Of a stretch of 9,658 nucleotides of DNA, positions 1 through 6,484 are shown piece by piece. The position numbers were made by a program, and so were the translations under genes. Positions within the stretch are counted from its first letter, which is position 1; each line of letters begins with the position of its first letter. The notes beneath the pieces were generated by a model. The model did not search any database and was not told where the DNA came from. It saw only the letters and a list, made by a program, of their open reading frames with translations. The stretch lies in the NCBI GenBank assembly GCA_017551645.1, contig JAFZLE010000179.1, positions 1 through 9,658 of the forward strand, given 5' to 3'. Source of the stretch: Clostridia bacterium (lineage in GTDB: Bacteria > Bacillota > Clostridia > Christensenellales > Aristaeellaceae).

Positions 1-888
1 CTGTTCCAGGTGGGCAATCTGGAGAGCATTATGGAGCTTACCCGCTCCCTGGGCGGAAAGCTCACACTGTTTCCCATCGGCAGGCTCATAAACGAGAAGG
101 ACGACTTGAAGCGCGCGCTGAGGACCGCGTACTCCTACGGTTTCGAAATAGAGAACCACACCTACAGCCATACTGCTCTGTTCTCACTGAGCGACGAGGA
201 GATGGCGCGGGAGATATACATGCAGAACATGTACGTGTGCTCCGCGCTGGGAGTCAATTACGAGCCTCATTTCCTGCGCATGATGGGCGGCAACGGTGAA
301 CACGACCTGCGTTCCCACCAGTATCTGGTGCAGCTGGGAGGCTACAAGGGCATCGCCCACTGGACGTACTCCGGCTCCGACGCGGATCTGGACCACATAA
401 AAAAGCACACCGAAAACGGCTTTATAGTGCTGTTCCACGCCACCAACCGTGACTTCAAGATAATGCAGGAGTACATACCCTGGCTGGTCGCCCAGGGTTA
501 TGAGCTGGTCACGCTGAACGAGATGTTCGGCCTGGAACCCAACGCAACCTCTCCCCTTACGGACGACCCCCTCACCAGGGAAGTGCCCGAGCCCCTGCCC
601 TTCGTTTACACCGAATACGTGAACCTGGGCACCAAGCAGTATAAGCAGCTCTACGCCGTGCAGCTGCTGCAAAACCGGCTCATTGAGCTGGGCTACCTGC
701 CCCAGGACACCTTAGTGGACGGAGATTACGGTTTCATGACCAAGGCGGCGGTGGAGCTGTTCCAGGCGCAGAACGGGCTGTCCGCGGACGGCATCGCGGG
801 AAAGGCTACCCAGACCCTGCTGTTTTCGGACGACGCTCCCGTAAACACCGCGCCGGCGGTAACGCCTTCCCCCGCTCCGGTCAAGTGA
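1..888 (+). CDS. Polysaccharide deacetylase (NodB fold) with C-terminal peptidoglycan-binding domain, 5' end missing
   Basis: The reading frame is open from the first base, so this is the 3' part of a longer gene; 295 residues are visible. Numbering from the first codon, the N-terminal part matches the NodB carbohydrate esterase 4 fold: an HTYSH zinc-binding pair (H53, H57) and a late LFHATNRD motif (H146) are present. The TFDDG motif with the catalytic Asp should lie just left of the window, so the GTG at 10 is not a credible start. Residues about 212-275 form a PG_binding_1 domain (VDGDYGF..., LSADGIAG), followed by a Pro/Ala-rich tail ending at TGA 886-888. Family knowledge: such enzymes N-deacetylate cell-wall or surface glycans outside the membrane, and the PGBD would anchor the enzyme to peptidoglycan; this role is inferred. 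The usual RPP motif is replaced by LRMMGG (about residues 92-97), so substrate and activity are uncertain. It converges on the ribosomal operon and is not part of it. Confidence 0.85.
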   Translation: MFQVGNLESIMELTRSLGGKLTLFPIGRLINEKDDLKRALRTAYSYGFEIENHTYSHTALFSLSDEEMAREIYMQNMYVCSALGVNYEPHFLRMMGGNGEHDLRSHQYLVQLGGYKGIAHWTYSGSDADLDHIKKHTENGFIVLFHATNRDFKIMQEYIPWLVAQGYELVTLNEMFGLEPNATSPLTDDPLTREVPEPLPFVYTEYVNLGTKQYKQLYAVQLLQNRLIELGYLPQDTLVDGDYGFMTKAAVELFQAQNGLSADGIAGKATQTLLFSDDAPVNTAPAVTPSPAPVK

Positions 889-915
889 CCGCGTGCGAAA
901 ATGCGCACATATATA

Positions 916-948
916 AAAACGGCGCCGACGACATCGGCGCTGTTTTTT
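916..948 (+). terminator. Intrinsic terminator of the deacetylase gene, probably bidirectional
   Basis: GCGCCGA at 922-928 pairs with TCGGCGC at 934-940 around a 5-nt loop, extendable by one G-U pair (921/941). A run of six T follows at 943-948, 33-60 nt after the deacetylase stop. On the minus strand the same stem is followed by five T (complement of 915-919 region), so it could also catch read-through from the ribosomal operon. Confidence 0.85.
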
Positions 949-975
949 ATCTTTTCACGGGTTTATGGCGCAGTT

Positions 976-1006
976 TGGATGTTCATCCATGGTGCCGTGC
1001 CGGCAC
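976..1006. other. Small inverted repeats in the convergent gap
   Basis: TGGAT (976-980) pairs with ATCCA (985-989) around GTTC, and GTGCCGGCAC at 997-1006 is a perfect 10-bp palindrome. Both lie between the two terminators and neither is followed by a T-run. They may be remnants of terminator structures or chance in a G+C-rich gap; no function is assigned. Nothing gene-like is visible in the whole 889-1067 gap. Confidence 0.3.
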
Positions 1007-1030
1007 GCGTTATGCCCGCTGTTTTCAGAT

Positions 1031-1062
1031 AAAAATCAAAGCCGCGCGTAACGCGCGGCTTT
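1031..1062 (-). terminator. Intrinsic terminator of the ribosomal operon after rpmJ
   Basis: A perfect 11-bp stem is formed by 1052-1062 and 1038-1048 (AAAGCCGCGCG with CGCGCGGCTTT on the minus strand) around a 3-nt loop. Read on the minus strand it is followed by GA and five T (1035-1031). The stem starts 5 nt after the rpmJ stop codon, so this is the likely end of the operon transcript. Confidence 0.9.
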
Positions 1063-1067
1063 AACTG

Positions 1068-1181
1068 TCAGCCCTGCTTCTGCTTGTGCTTGGGATTCTC
1101 GCAGATCACCATTACGTGACCCTTGCGCTTAATGATCTTGCACTTCTCGCAGATGGTCTTTACGGACGGTCTTACCTTCAT
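1068..1181 (-). CDS. rpmJ: 50S ribosomal protein L36 (zinc-binding form)
   Basis: This 37-residue protein begins [15 protein letters not shown] and ends KHKQKQG, which is the full usual length of bacterial L36. The Cys-Cys-Cys-His zinc site of the C+ form is complete: C11, C14, C27 and H32. L36 is a small protein that joins late in 50S assembly and contacts 23S rRNA. The start is ATG at 1181, with AAGGAGG at 1197-1191 placed 9 nt upstream. It lies 23 nt after infA and is the last gene of the operon: a strong hairpin terminator begins 5 nt past its TGA. In many Firmicutes rpsM, rpsK and rpoA follow here, but they are absent. Recognition is unambiguous from sequence alone. Confidence 0.97.
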   Translation of the reverse strand: MKVRPSVKTICEKCKIIKRKGHVMVICENPKHKQKQG

Positions 1182-1204
1182 TTACGTGTTCCTCCTTAGT
1201 AGAG

Positions 1205-1426
1205 TTACTGCTTACTGCGCCAGGTGATGCGGCCGCGGGTGAGGTCGTAGGGCGAGAGCTCTATCTTCACCTTGTCGCCGGGGTAGATGCGGATGTAGTT
1301 CATGCGCATTTTCCCGGAAACGTGCGCCAGTATCTTGTGGCCGTTGGGCAGCTGTACCTCGAACATAGCGTTGGGGTAGGCTTCGGTTACAACGCCTTCA
1401 ACCTCTATAACGTCTGATTTGGACAA
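1205..1426 (-). CDS. infA: Translation initiation factor IF-1, TTG start
   Basis: IF-1 is a single OB-fold protein that binds the 30S A-site region and helps IF-2 and IF-3 in initiation. The translated protein from 1426 is 73 residues and starts (M)[10 protein letters not shown], the standard IF-1 N-terminus, with the typical core [16 protein letters not shown] and the end GRITWRSKQ. The start is TTG at 1426-1424: AAGGAGG lies at 1440-1434, 7 nt upstream. An in-frame ATG at 1453 would add nine residues (MAGCQGGKH) encoded across the ribosome-binding site itself, which no IF-1 needs. The gene overlaps the 3' end of the KOW gene by 22 nt, which suggests coupled translation, and rpmJ follows after 23 nt. 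The rare start codon may limit output. The identification is firm and the start is very likely. Confidence 0.96.
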   Translation of the reverse strand: MSKSDVIEVEGVVTEAYPNAMFEVQLPNGHKILAHVSGKMRMNYIRIYPGDKVKIELSPYDLTRGRITWRSKQ

Positions 1427-1695
1427 ATGCTTTCCTCCTTGGCAGCCAGCCACTTACGGATTTGGTAGTCCTCTATCCCCTGCTCCAGGAGCTTCAGGAT
1501 GTCGGGATCAGGCAGGCTTTTCAGCCTCAAATGCTTAAGCTTCTTCTTTTTCGGCCTTGAGACCTTGCGTGTGTCGCCGTCTGACAAAAGCACGTAGTTT
1601 TCGTCCAGCGACTCGATAACCAGAAACAAGCGGCCTTCGTCCCTTCCGGCTTTCGATTTTACAAGGCAGCCGGGTACGATAGACGGCTTATCCAT
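1405..1695 (-). CDS. KOW-domain RNA-binding protein of the L14e type (uncharacterised)
   Basis: This 96-residue basic protein has a KOW-like N-terminal part ([23 protein letters not shown], residues about 6-28, in which G9, G17 and G21 mark the turns). A lysine/arginine patch ([12 protein letters not shown], residues 48-59) and a predicted C-terminal helix ([25 protein letters not shown], 65-89) follow. Small proteins of this type, related to the eukaryotic/archaeal L14e family (COG2163), sit between map and infA in many Firmicutes. By family an RNA- or ribosome-binding role is expected, but I know of no settled function. The start is ATG 1695 with GGGAGGAT 8 nt upstream. The start overlaps the map stop by 8 nt and the TAG stop overlaps infA by 22 nt, so it is embedded in a coupled translation unit. 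Confidence 0.85.
   Translation of the reverse strand: MDKPSIVPGCLVKSKAGRDEGRLFLVIESLDENYVLLSDGDTRKVSRPKKKKLKHLRLKSLPDPDILKLLEQGIEDYQIRKWLAAKEESICPNQTL
1434..1440 (-). promoter_or_regulatory. Shine-Dalgarno site that fixes the infA TTG start
   Basis: AAGGAGG on the minus strand, 7 nt upstream of TTG 1426 and inside the coding region of the KOW gene. Its position rules out the longer ATG start at 1453, which would place this site inside the IF-1 coding region. Confidence 0.85.
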
Positions 1696-2464
1696 TTTGA
1701 GATCCTCCCGCGAACTTGCCCGGGTAGGAAAGTATCTCCGCGTCGCCGTCCGTGACCAGCACCGTATGTTCGTAATGGGAGCAGACGGAGTTGTCGCGGG
1801 TGATCGCGGTCCAGTCGTTGTCCTGGATGAATACTTTCCAAGTGCCCAGCGCTATCATGGGCTCAATGGCTATTGTCATGCCCGCCTGCAGCCTCATGCC
1901 GCGTCCGGGCTTGCCGTAATTCGGCACGGATGGGTCTTCGTGCATTTCGCGACCGATCCCGTGACCGCAATAATCTCTGATGACTCCGTAGCCGTACTGT
2001 TCCGCGTGCTGCTGTACCGCCCAGCCTATGTCGCCAAGCCGGTTGCCTGCCCGCGCCGCCTGCGCGCCTTTCCAGAAGCACTCTTCCGTAACGCGCATGA
2101 GCTGCTCGGCTTCCTTGCTTACCCTGCCTACCGGCGCGGTAAACGCGGAGTCACTTTGCCAGCCGTTTATGATGCAGCCGCAGTCTATGGAGACTATCTG
2201 GCCTTCCTTAAGCGCCGTACTGCTTGGGAAACCGTGCACTACCTCGCTGTCCACGCTGGCGCAGATGGAGAAGGGAAATCCTTCGTAGCCCTTGAATGAG
2301 GGCACCGCACCTGCGGCGCGTATGAGCTTTTCCGCCCTTTCGTCAATCTCCAGGGTGGTAACGCCCGGCACAATCATTTCTCTTAGCTCCGAGAGCACGC
2401 TGTGGAGCAGCTTGCCCGCTTCCCTCATCAGCCTGATCTCGGATTCGCTTTTGGTGTATATCAT
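1688..2464 (-). CDS. map: Methionine aminopeptidase, type I
   Basis: Map removes the initiator methionine from new cytosolic proteins when the second residue is small. The 258-residue protein has the pita-bread fold with all five metal ligands visible: D94 (SIDCG), D105 (WQSDSAF), H168 (CGHGIG), E201 (AIEPM) and E232 (YEHT). The substrate-contacting H77 lies in VVHGFP. There is no N-terminal zinc-finger or SH3-binding extension and no type II insertion, so it is the short type Ia form. A 13-residue tail after ILSYP (FAGGSQNG) is slightly longer than the minimal enzyme. The ATG at 2464 lies 1 nt after the adk TGA, with GAGGGG inside the adk 3' end serving as a ribosome-binding site; the TAA overlaps the start of the KOW gene by 8 nt. 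Confidence 0.97.
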   Translation of the reverse strand: MIYTKSESEIRLMREAGKLLHSVLSELREMIVPGVTTLEIDERAEKLIRAAGAVPSFKGYEGFPFSICASVDSEVVHGFPSSTALKEGQIVSIDCGCIINGWQSDSAFTAPVGRVSKEAEQLMRVTEECFWKGAQAARAGNRLGDIGWAVQQHAEQYGYGVIRDYCGHGIGREMHEDPSVPNYGKPGRGMRLQAGMTIAIEPMIALGTWKVFIQDNDWTAITRDNSVCSHYEHTVLVTDGDAEILSYPGKFAGGSQNG

Positions 2465-2465
2465 C

Positions 2466-3089
2466 TCAGCCCCTCAGCGCGCGCAGAATCGCGGCTGTGA
2501 CTTCCTCGGGCGTGCCTTCCCCGTTTACGGGAGCCAGCTTGCCCGCCCGCCTGTAGAAATCTATCAGCGGGGCAGTCTGGGTGTGATACACATTAAGACG
2601 GTTCTGTATGGTCTCGGGAGCGTCGTCCTTGCGGCGGTAAAGCTCACCGCCGCAAGAGGGGCACACGTTTTCGTCCTTGAGGGTCGAAATGTGGAAAGTG
2701 CCCTGACACGCCCTGCACACTCTGCGGCCGGTCAAACGGCTCAGAAGGTGCTCGTCCTCAACCTCCATATCTACCACCATGTCCGGCGCCTTGATCTCGT
2801 CAAGCGCCTGGGCCTGGTGCACGGTACGGGGAAATCCGTCCAGCAGGTAACCGTTAGCGCAGTCGGCTTCGTTGAGCCGATCGCGTACCATATCTATCAG
2901 CACTTCGTCCGGCACGAGCGCGCCCGTCTCGACGAACGCCTTGGCGCGCAGACCCGTGGGTGTAGCGCTTGCTATGGCACTTCTAAGCATATCTCCGGTG
3001 GAGATGTGGGGAATCGACATTTCCTGGCAGATCTTCTCCGCCTGAGTGCCTTTCCCTGCCCCCGGAGGGCCAAGAAACACTAACTTCAT
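2466..3089 (-). CDS. adk: Adenylate kinase with zinc-binding lid
   Basis: Adk catalyses ATP + AMP to 2 ADP in the cytosol. The 207-residue protein starts with the P-loop GPPGAGKGT (7-15). The AMP-site STGDMLR (30-36) and GFPRT (85-89) follow, then a lid domain (about 121-157) with two CxxC pairs: C125/C128 and C143/C146. These four cysteines form the structural zinc site typical of Gram-positive enzymes and absent from the E. coli enzyme. RRKDD (152-156) supplies the catalytic lid arginines and aspartates. Length and domain order match the long bacterial form. The ATG at 3089 follows secY by 16 nt, with a G-rich ribosome-binding site (GGGGGAAGG) in that gap. The map ATG starts 1 nt after its stop. 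The secY-adk-map order is the usual Firmicutes arrangement. Confidence 0.98.
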   Translation of the reverse strand: MKLVFLGPPGAGKGTQAEKICQEMSIPHISTGDMLRSAIASATPTGLRAKAFVETGALVPDEVLIDMVRDRLNEADCANGYLLDGFPRTVHQAQALDEIKAPDMVVDMEVEDEHLLSRLTGRRVCRACQGTFHISTLKDENVCPSCGGELYRRKDDAPETIQNRLNVYHTQTAPLIDFYRRAGKLAPVNGEGTPEEVTAAILRALRG

Positions 3090-3105
3090 TCGAGCCTTCC
3101 CCCTC

Positions 3106-4371
3106 TTACTTAAGGAAGCCCCTGTAGTGCCGCATGAGCAGCTGGCTCTCCAGGGTGCGCGCGGTCTCGACCGCGACGCTCACCGCTATCAGCAGGGAAG
3201 AGCCCGCGAACGCCAGGTATACGCCGGAGACCTTGTACACGATGTTGGGCACCAGCGCCAGCACCGCCAGGAAGATCGCGCCGAACAGGGTGATGCGGTG
3301 GTTGATACGGGTAATGTAATCGACCGTCGCCTTGCCCTGACGGATACCGGGGATAAGCCCGCCGTTGTTCTGGATATTCTCAGCCATCTCCTTGGGATTG
3401 AAGGTGATGGAGGAATAGAAGAAGGTGAAACCCAGTATCAGCAGCGCGTTGATGGCGATGTACCACCAGGTGCCGCTGCCCAGGGTGTCGCTCCACCAGT
3501 TGGCAGCCTTCGTGGAGATGAACTGAAGGATCGTCTCCGGGAACTGCATGATGGCGGAAGCGAAGATCAGAGGCAGAACGCCGCTGGCGTTGAGCTTGAT
3601 CGGGATGTGGGTGGACTGGCCGCCGTACATCTTCCTGCCCACCATGCGCTTGGCATACTGGACGGGGATGCGCCTTTCCGCCATATCCACCAGCACCACG
3701 CCCACGATCATGGCCAGGCTGATGATCAGTATGGCCAGGCTGCCGGGCAGGGAGCTGAACGTTCCGGAGAACATCTCGGTGAACAGGGAGCGGACCCTGG
3801 AGGCCAGCACCGTGGCGAAGCGGCTGACGATACCCGCGAAGATCAGCAGGGAAACGCCGTTTCCGATGCCGTTCTCGGTGATCCTCTCACCTATCCACAT
3901 GGCCAGGGCAGTACCTGCCGCAAGGCAGAAGCCGATGGTCAGATAGTTGAAGAAGCCGGGGTTCGCGGAAGCCTTCAGGCCGTAGGTCAGGGCGATCGCC
4001 TGCACGAAGCCGAGACCGACCGTTAAGTAACGGGTGATCTGGGCGATCTTCTTCCTGCCTTCTTCGCCGCTCTTATTGAGCTGCTCCAGAGAGGGGATCG
4101 CCACGCACAGCAGCTGCATGATTATGCTGGAGTTGATGTACGGGGTGATGCCCATGGCCATGATGGTCCAGTTGGAGAAGTTGGCGCCGGTCATCCAGCT
4201 GATGTAGTCCAGCAGACTGTAGCGGTTGAGCTGTTCAGCCAGCTGAGAAGCGTCTACGCCCGGGGTGGGGATGAAGCACAGGAGCCTGTACACAAGCAGC
4301 ATTCCCAGGGTGTAAAGCAGCTTTTTACGCAGATCCTTTATTTTCCACGCGTTTTTGAGCGTCTCAAACAT
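3106..4371 (-). CDS. secY: Preprotein translocase channel subunit SecY
   Basis: SecY is the membrane channel of the Sec translocon (with SecE and SecG), used by SecA-driven export and by co-translational membrane insertion. The 421-residue protein shows the expected ten hydrophobic segments. The signature GITPYINSSIIMQLL lies at 74-88, GERITENGIGNG at 161-172, the cytosolic loop ERRIPVQYAKR at 232-242, NPKEMAENIQNNGG at 325-338 and the conserved C-terminal MRHYRGFLK at 413-421. The plug-proximal IPTPGVD lies at 34-40. Length agrees with Firmicutes SecY (about 420-440). The ATG at 4371 lies 1 nt after the rplO stop, and a very strong ribosome-binding site sits inside the rplO 3' coding sequence. 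Its place in the spc operon couples translocon synthesis to ribosome synthesis, as is general in bacteria. Confidence 0.98.
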   Translation of the reverse strand: MFETLKNAWKIKDLRKKLLYTLGMLLVYRLLCFIPTPGVDASQLAEQLNRYSLLDYISWMTGANFSNWTIMAMGITPYINSSIIMQLLCVAIPSLEQLNKSGEEGRKKIAQITRYLTVGLGFVQAIALTYGLKASANPGFFNYLTIGFCLAAGTALAMWIGERITENGIGNGVSLLIFAGIVSRFATVLASRVRSLFTEMFSGTFSSLPGSLAILIISLAMIVGVVLVDMAERRIPVQYAKRMVGRKMYGGQSTHIPIKLNASGVLPLIFASAIMQFPETILQFISTKAANWWSDTLGSGTWWYIAINALLILGFTFFYSSITFNPKEMAENIQNNGGLIPGIRQGKATVDYITRINHRITLFGAIFLAVLALVPNIVYKVSGVYLAFAGSSLLIAVSVAVETARTLESQLLMRHYRGFLK

Positions 4372-4372
4372 A

Positions 4373-4813
4373 TCAGATCACCTCGCAGCTTCCGCCGGCC
4401 GCTTCGATCTTCTCCTTTGCGGTGGCAGTGAATTTGTTAGCCTGCACCGTAAGCTTTTTGGTGAGCTCTCCGTCACCCAGGATCTTGATGCCGTCCAGCA
4501 CCTTGTTGATGATGCCGTACTCAAGCAGTTCGATGGGGCCGACCACCTCGCCGTCCTCAAACACGTTGAGAGCTGAGATGTTGATGGCCTCGTACTCGGT
4601 CCTGAACTTGTTGGTGAAGCCGCGCTTGGGCAGACGCATGGTCAGGGGCATCTGGCCGCCTTCGAATCCGGGCCGCTTGCCGCCGCCGGAACGGGCCTTG
4701 GCGCCCTTGTGACCTTTACCGGAGGTCTTGCCCAGACCGCTGCCGATACCGCGGCCCAGCCTCTTGGGGGCCTTGGTGGAGCCGTACGCGGGCTCTAAAT
4801 CATGAAGTTTCAT
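4373..4813 (-). CDS. rplO: 50S ribosomal protein L15
   Basis: L15 is a late-assembling 50S protein that threads a long basic extension into 23S rRNA. The 146-residue product shows the glycine/lysine-rich N-terminal extension ([20 protein letters not shown], 18-37, then [16 protein letters not shown], 42-57) and a globular C-terminal domain ending SCEVI. The length matches the usual 145-150 residues. The ATG at 4813 overlaps the rpmD TGA in an ATGA junction, and AAGGAGGT lies upstream within rpmD, so the two genes should be translationally coupled. The TGA stop is 1 nt before the secY ATG. Nothing unusual is seen in the protein. Confidence 0.98.
   Translation of the reverse strand: MKLHDLEPAYGSTKAPKRLGRGIGSGLGKTSGKGHKGAKARSGGGKRPGFEGGQMPLTMRLPKRGFTNKFRTEYEAINISALNVFEDGEVVGPIELLEYGIINKVLDGIKILGDGELTKKLTVQANKFTATAKEKIEAAGGSCEVI
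4375..4384 (-). promoter_or_regulatory. Extended Shine-Dalgarno of secY inside rplO
   Basis: GAGGTGATCT on the minus strand matches the 3' tail of 16S rRNA over nine bases (GAGGTGATC). Its GAGG core ends 9 nt before the secY ATG. It encodes the last rplO residues (EVI) and overlaps its stop, so a ribosome finishing L15 would be ideally placed to start SecY. Confidence 0.75.
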
Positions 4814-5007
4814 GCCTGACCTCCTTCTTCGCCTATCTCTTCAACCTTCACCATGTGCTTGACCTTGAAGATCATGCCGCGCACGGCGGGATTGTCTTCC
4901 TTGACGACCGTGTCGCCTACGTGATGCAGACCCAGGGCCTGGATATTGGCCTTGTGGTTCTTCAGCGCGGCGATGGTGGACTTGGTTTGAGTTATCTTAA
5001 GCTTCAT
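4810..5007 (-). CDS. rpmD: 50S ribosomal protein L30
   Basis: L30 is a small 50S protein bound to 23S rRNA. The 65-residue product begins [13 protein letters not shown] and has the family signature region [26 protein letters not shown] (15-40) with a short acidic tail ([10 protein letters not shown]). This is slightly longer than the usual 58-61 residues because of that tail. The gap to rpsE is 14 nt and holds AAGGGGG, a slightly imperfect ribosome-binding site compared with the AAGGAGG before most neighbours. The stop overlaps the rplO start by 4 nt. rpmD is missing in some bacterial lineages but is intact here. Confidence 0.96.
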   Translation of the reverse strand: MKLKITQTKSTIAALKNHKANIQALGLHHVGDTVVKEDNPAVRGMIFKVKHMVKVEEIGEEGGQA

Positions 5008-5021
5008 AGTTTAAGTCCCCC

Positions 5022-5522
5022 TTAACCCAGGATCTCTTCCACGGTCTTGCCGCGGAGGCGGGCGACCTTCTCAGCGGACTGGAGCCTGCCCAGGCCGTTC
5101 AGGGTGGCGCGCACCATGTTGATGGGGTTGTTGGAGCCGATGGACTTGGTGCGGATATTCTTGATACCCACAGCCTCTATGACCGCACGCACGGGACCGC
5201 CCGCGATAACGCCGGTACCTTCTTCGGCGGGCATAAGCAGGACCTTGCCCGTACCGAACACACCGGTGATCTCATGGGGGATGGTGGTGCCGTCCAGAGG
5301 AACGTTGATGAAGTGCTTTTTAGCGTCTTCGATCCCCTTGCGCACGGCTTCGGGAATTTCCACCGCTTTGCCCATGCCGCAGCCGACCTTGCCCTTTTCG
5401 TCGCCCACTACCATAAGAGTGGTGAAGCGGAAGTTCTTGCCGCCCTTAACGACCTTGGCAACGCGGTTGATGTACACGAGCTTTTCTTTGTATTCACTGA
5501 CTGGTCTTTCTCTGCGCTGCAT
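5022..5522 (-). CDS. rpsE: 30S ribosomal protein S5
   Basis: S5 lies on the 30S body near the mRNA entry and the decoding region and takes part in translational accuracy. The 166-residue product has the double-stranded-RNA-binding N-terminal domain ([18 protein letters not shown], 16-33) and the C-terminal domain with [19 protein letters not shown] (102-120) and [18 protein letters not shown] (127-144). The KGG loop at 26-28 is the region where spectinomycin-resistance changes arise in other species; it looks wild type. The ATG at 5522 follows rplR by 16 nt with GGGAGGAG upstream. The length fits the Firmicutes form. Confidence 0.98.
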   Translation of the reverse strand: MQRRERPVSEYKEKLVYINRVAKVVKGGKNFRFTTLMVVGDEKGKVGCGMGKAVEIPEAVRKGIEDAKKHFINVPLDGTTIPHEITGVFGTGKVLLMPAEEGTGVIAGGPVRAVIEAVGIKNIRTKSIGSNNPINMVRATLNGLGRLQSAEKVARLRGKTVEEILG

Positions 5523-5538
5523 TGCGTTATCTCCTCCC

Positions 5539-5907
5539 TTAGAAGTTTAAGCCGCCTTCGCGAGCGCCAGCAGCCAGCTGAGCTACACGACCGGTGTAAA
5601 TATATCCGCCGCGGTCAAACACCACTTCTTTGATGCCGGCAGCGATCGCCCTTTCGGCCACGATCTTGCCCACCAGCTTGGCCTGGCCCTTCTTGTCCAG
5701 CTCCGCCGCCTGAGAAGCGATATCCTTCTCAACGGTAGAGGCCGCGCACAGGGTGTTGCCCTTGGTGTCGTCGATAACTTGAGCGTAGATATGCGCGTTG
5801 GAACGGAACACGCACAGACGCGGACGCTCGGGCGTACCGCTGATCTTTTTGCGCACACGTTCGTGGCGTATCACGCGGATTTCGTTTCTATCCGTCTTCT
5901 TGAACAT
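5539..5907 (-). CDS. rplR: 50S ribosomal protein L18
   Basis: L18 binds 5S rRNA together with L5 and places it in the central protuberance of the 50S subunit. The 122-residue product has a basic N-terminus ([20 protein letters not shown]), then [13 protein letters not shown] (24-36), YAQVIDD (41-47) and the C-terminal signature [12 protein letters not shown] (97-108). The length is typical (about 120). The start ATG at 5907 lies 19 nt after rplF with AAAGGGAGGG in the gap. rpsE follows after 16 nt. The protein shows nothing unusual. Confidence 0.98.
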   Translation of the reverse strand: MFKKTDRNEIRVIRHERVRKKISGTPERPRLCVFRSNAHIYAQVIDDTKGNTLCAASTVEKDIASQAAELDKKGQAKLVGKIVAERAIAAGIKEVVFDRGGYIYTGRVAQLAAGAREGGLNF

Positions 5908-5926
5908 TGCGATACCCTCCCTTTAA

Positions 5927-6469
5927 TTATTTCTTACCGGACTTGCCTTCCTTGTGGCGCACGTACTCGCCTTCGTAGCGGATGCCCTTGCCGTGATACG
6001 GCTCAGGCTTGCGGATAGCGCGGATCTCGGCCGCGATCTCGCCCACCACCTGCTTGTCGATGCCGCTGACGCTGATCTTGTTGGGGTTCGGCGTAGCGAA
6101 GGTGACATGCTCGGGGGCTTTTACCACTACGGGATGGGAGAAGCCGATGTTGATGGTCAGCTGGGAGGGGTTGTCCGCCTGAGCGCGGTAGCCCACGCCC
6201 ACCAGCTCCAGGTTCTTGGTGAACCCGGTGGTTACGCCGGTGACCATGTTGTGGATAAGGGCTCTGTAGAGGCCGTGCATGGCACGGAACTCTTTCTCAT
6301 CGTTGGGACGGCTCACGAGAAGTTCGCCGTTCTCGATCTTGATGCCCATCTGGTCGTTGACCTTCTGGGTCAGGGTGCCCTTGGGACCCTTTACGGTAAC
6401 TACGTTGTTTTCAACCTTCACGTCCACGCCCTGGGGCAGTTTGACCGGAAGCTTTCCGATTCGTGACAT
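5927..6469 (-). CDS. rplF: 50S ribosomal protein L6
   Basis: L6 lies at the base of the L7/L12 stalk near the sarcin-ricin loop, where translation factors bind. The 180-residue product shows both duplicated L6 domains: MSRIGKLPVKLPQGV at the start, VGVGYRA (90-96) at the domain junction and the C-terminal signature PEPYHGKGIRYEGE (155-168) followed by a lysine-rich tail. The length is canonical (176-182). The ATG at 6469 follows rpsH by 15 nt. Its ribosome-binding site AAGGAGGTA overlaps the rpsH stop codon, so ribosomes ending S8 lie on the start site of L6. rplR follows after 19 nt. Confidence 0.98.
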   Translation of the reverse strand: MSRIGKLPVKLPQGVDVKVENNVVTVKGPKGTLTQKVNDQMGIKIENGELLVSRPNDEKEFRAMHGLYRALIHNMVTGVTTGFTKNLELVGVGYRAQADNPSQLTINIGFSHPVVVKAPEHVTFATPNPNKISVSGIDKQVVGEIAAEIRAIRKPEPYHGKGIRYEGEYVRHKEGKSGKK

Positions 6470-6484
6470 ATAAGCAGTACCTCC

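Noticed and set aside
10..12. GTG at 10 as the true start of the deacetylase
   Set aside because: The frame is open to the window edge, and the protein would lack the first strand and the catalytic Asp of the NodB fold.
1697..3083. Plus-strand open frames opposite map and adk
   Set aside because: The metal ligands of Map and the P-loop and zinc lid of Adk on the minus strand leave no doubt; the reverse frames are by-products of codon bias.
3046..4026. Long plus-strand open frame opposite secY and the adk start
   Set aside because: It mirrors the highly conserved secY on the other strand. G+C-rich codon use keeps reverse frames open; there is no ribosome-binding site or recognisable domain, and the protein is low-complexity with many His/Gln/Gly.
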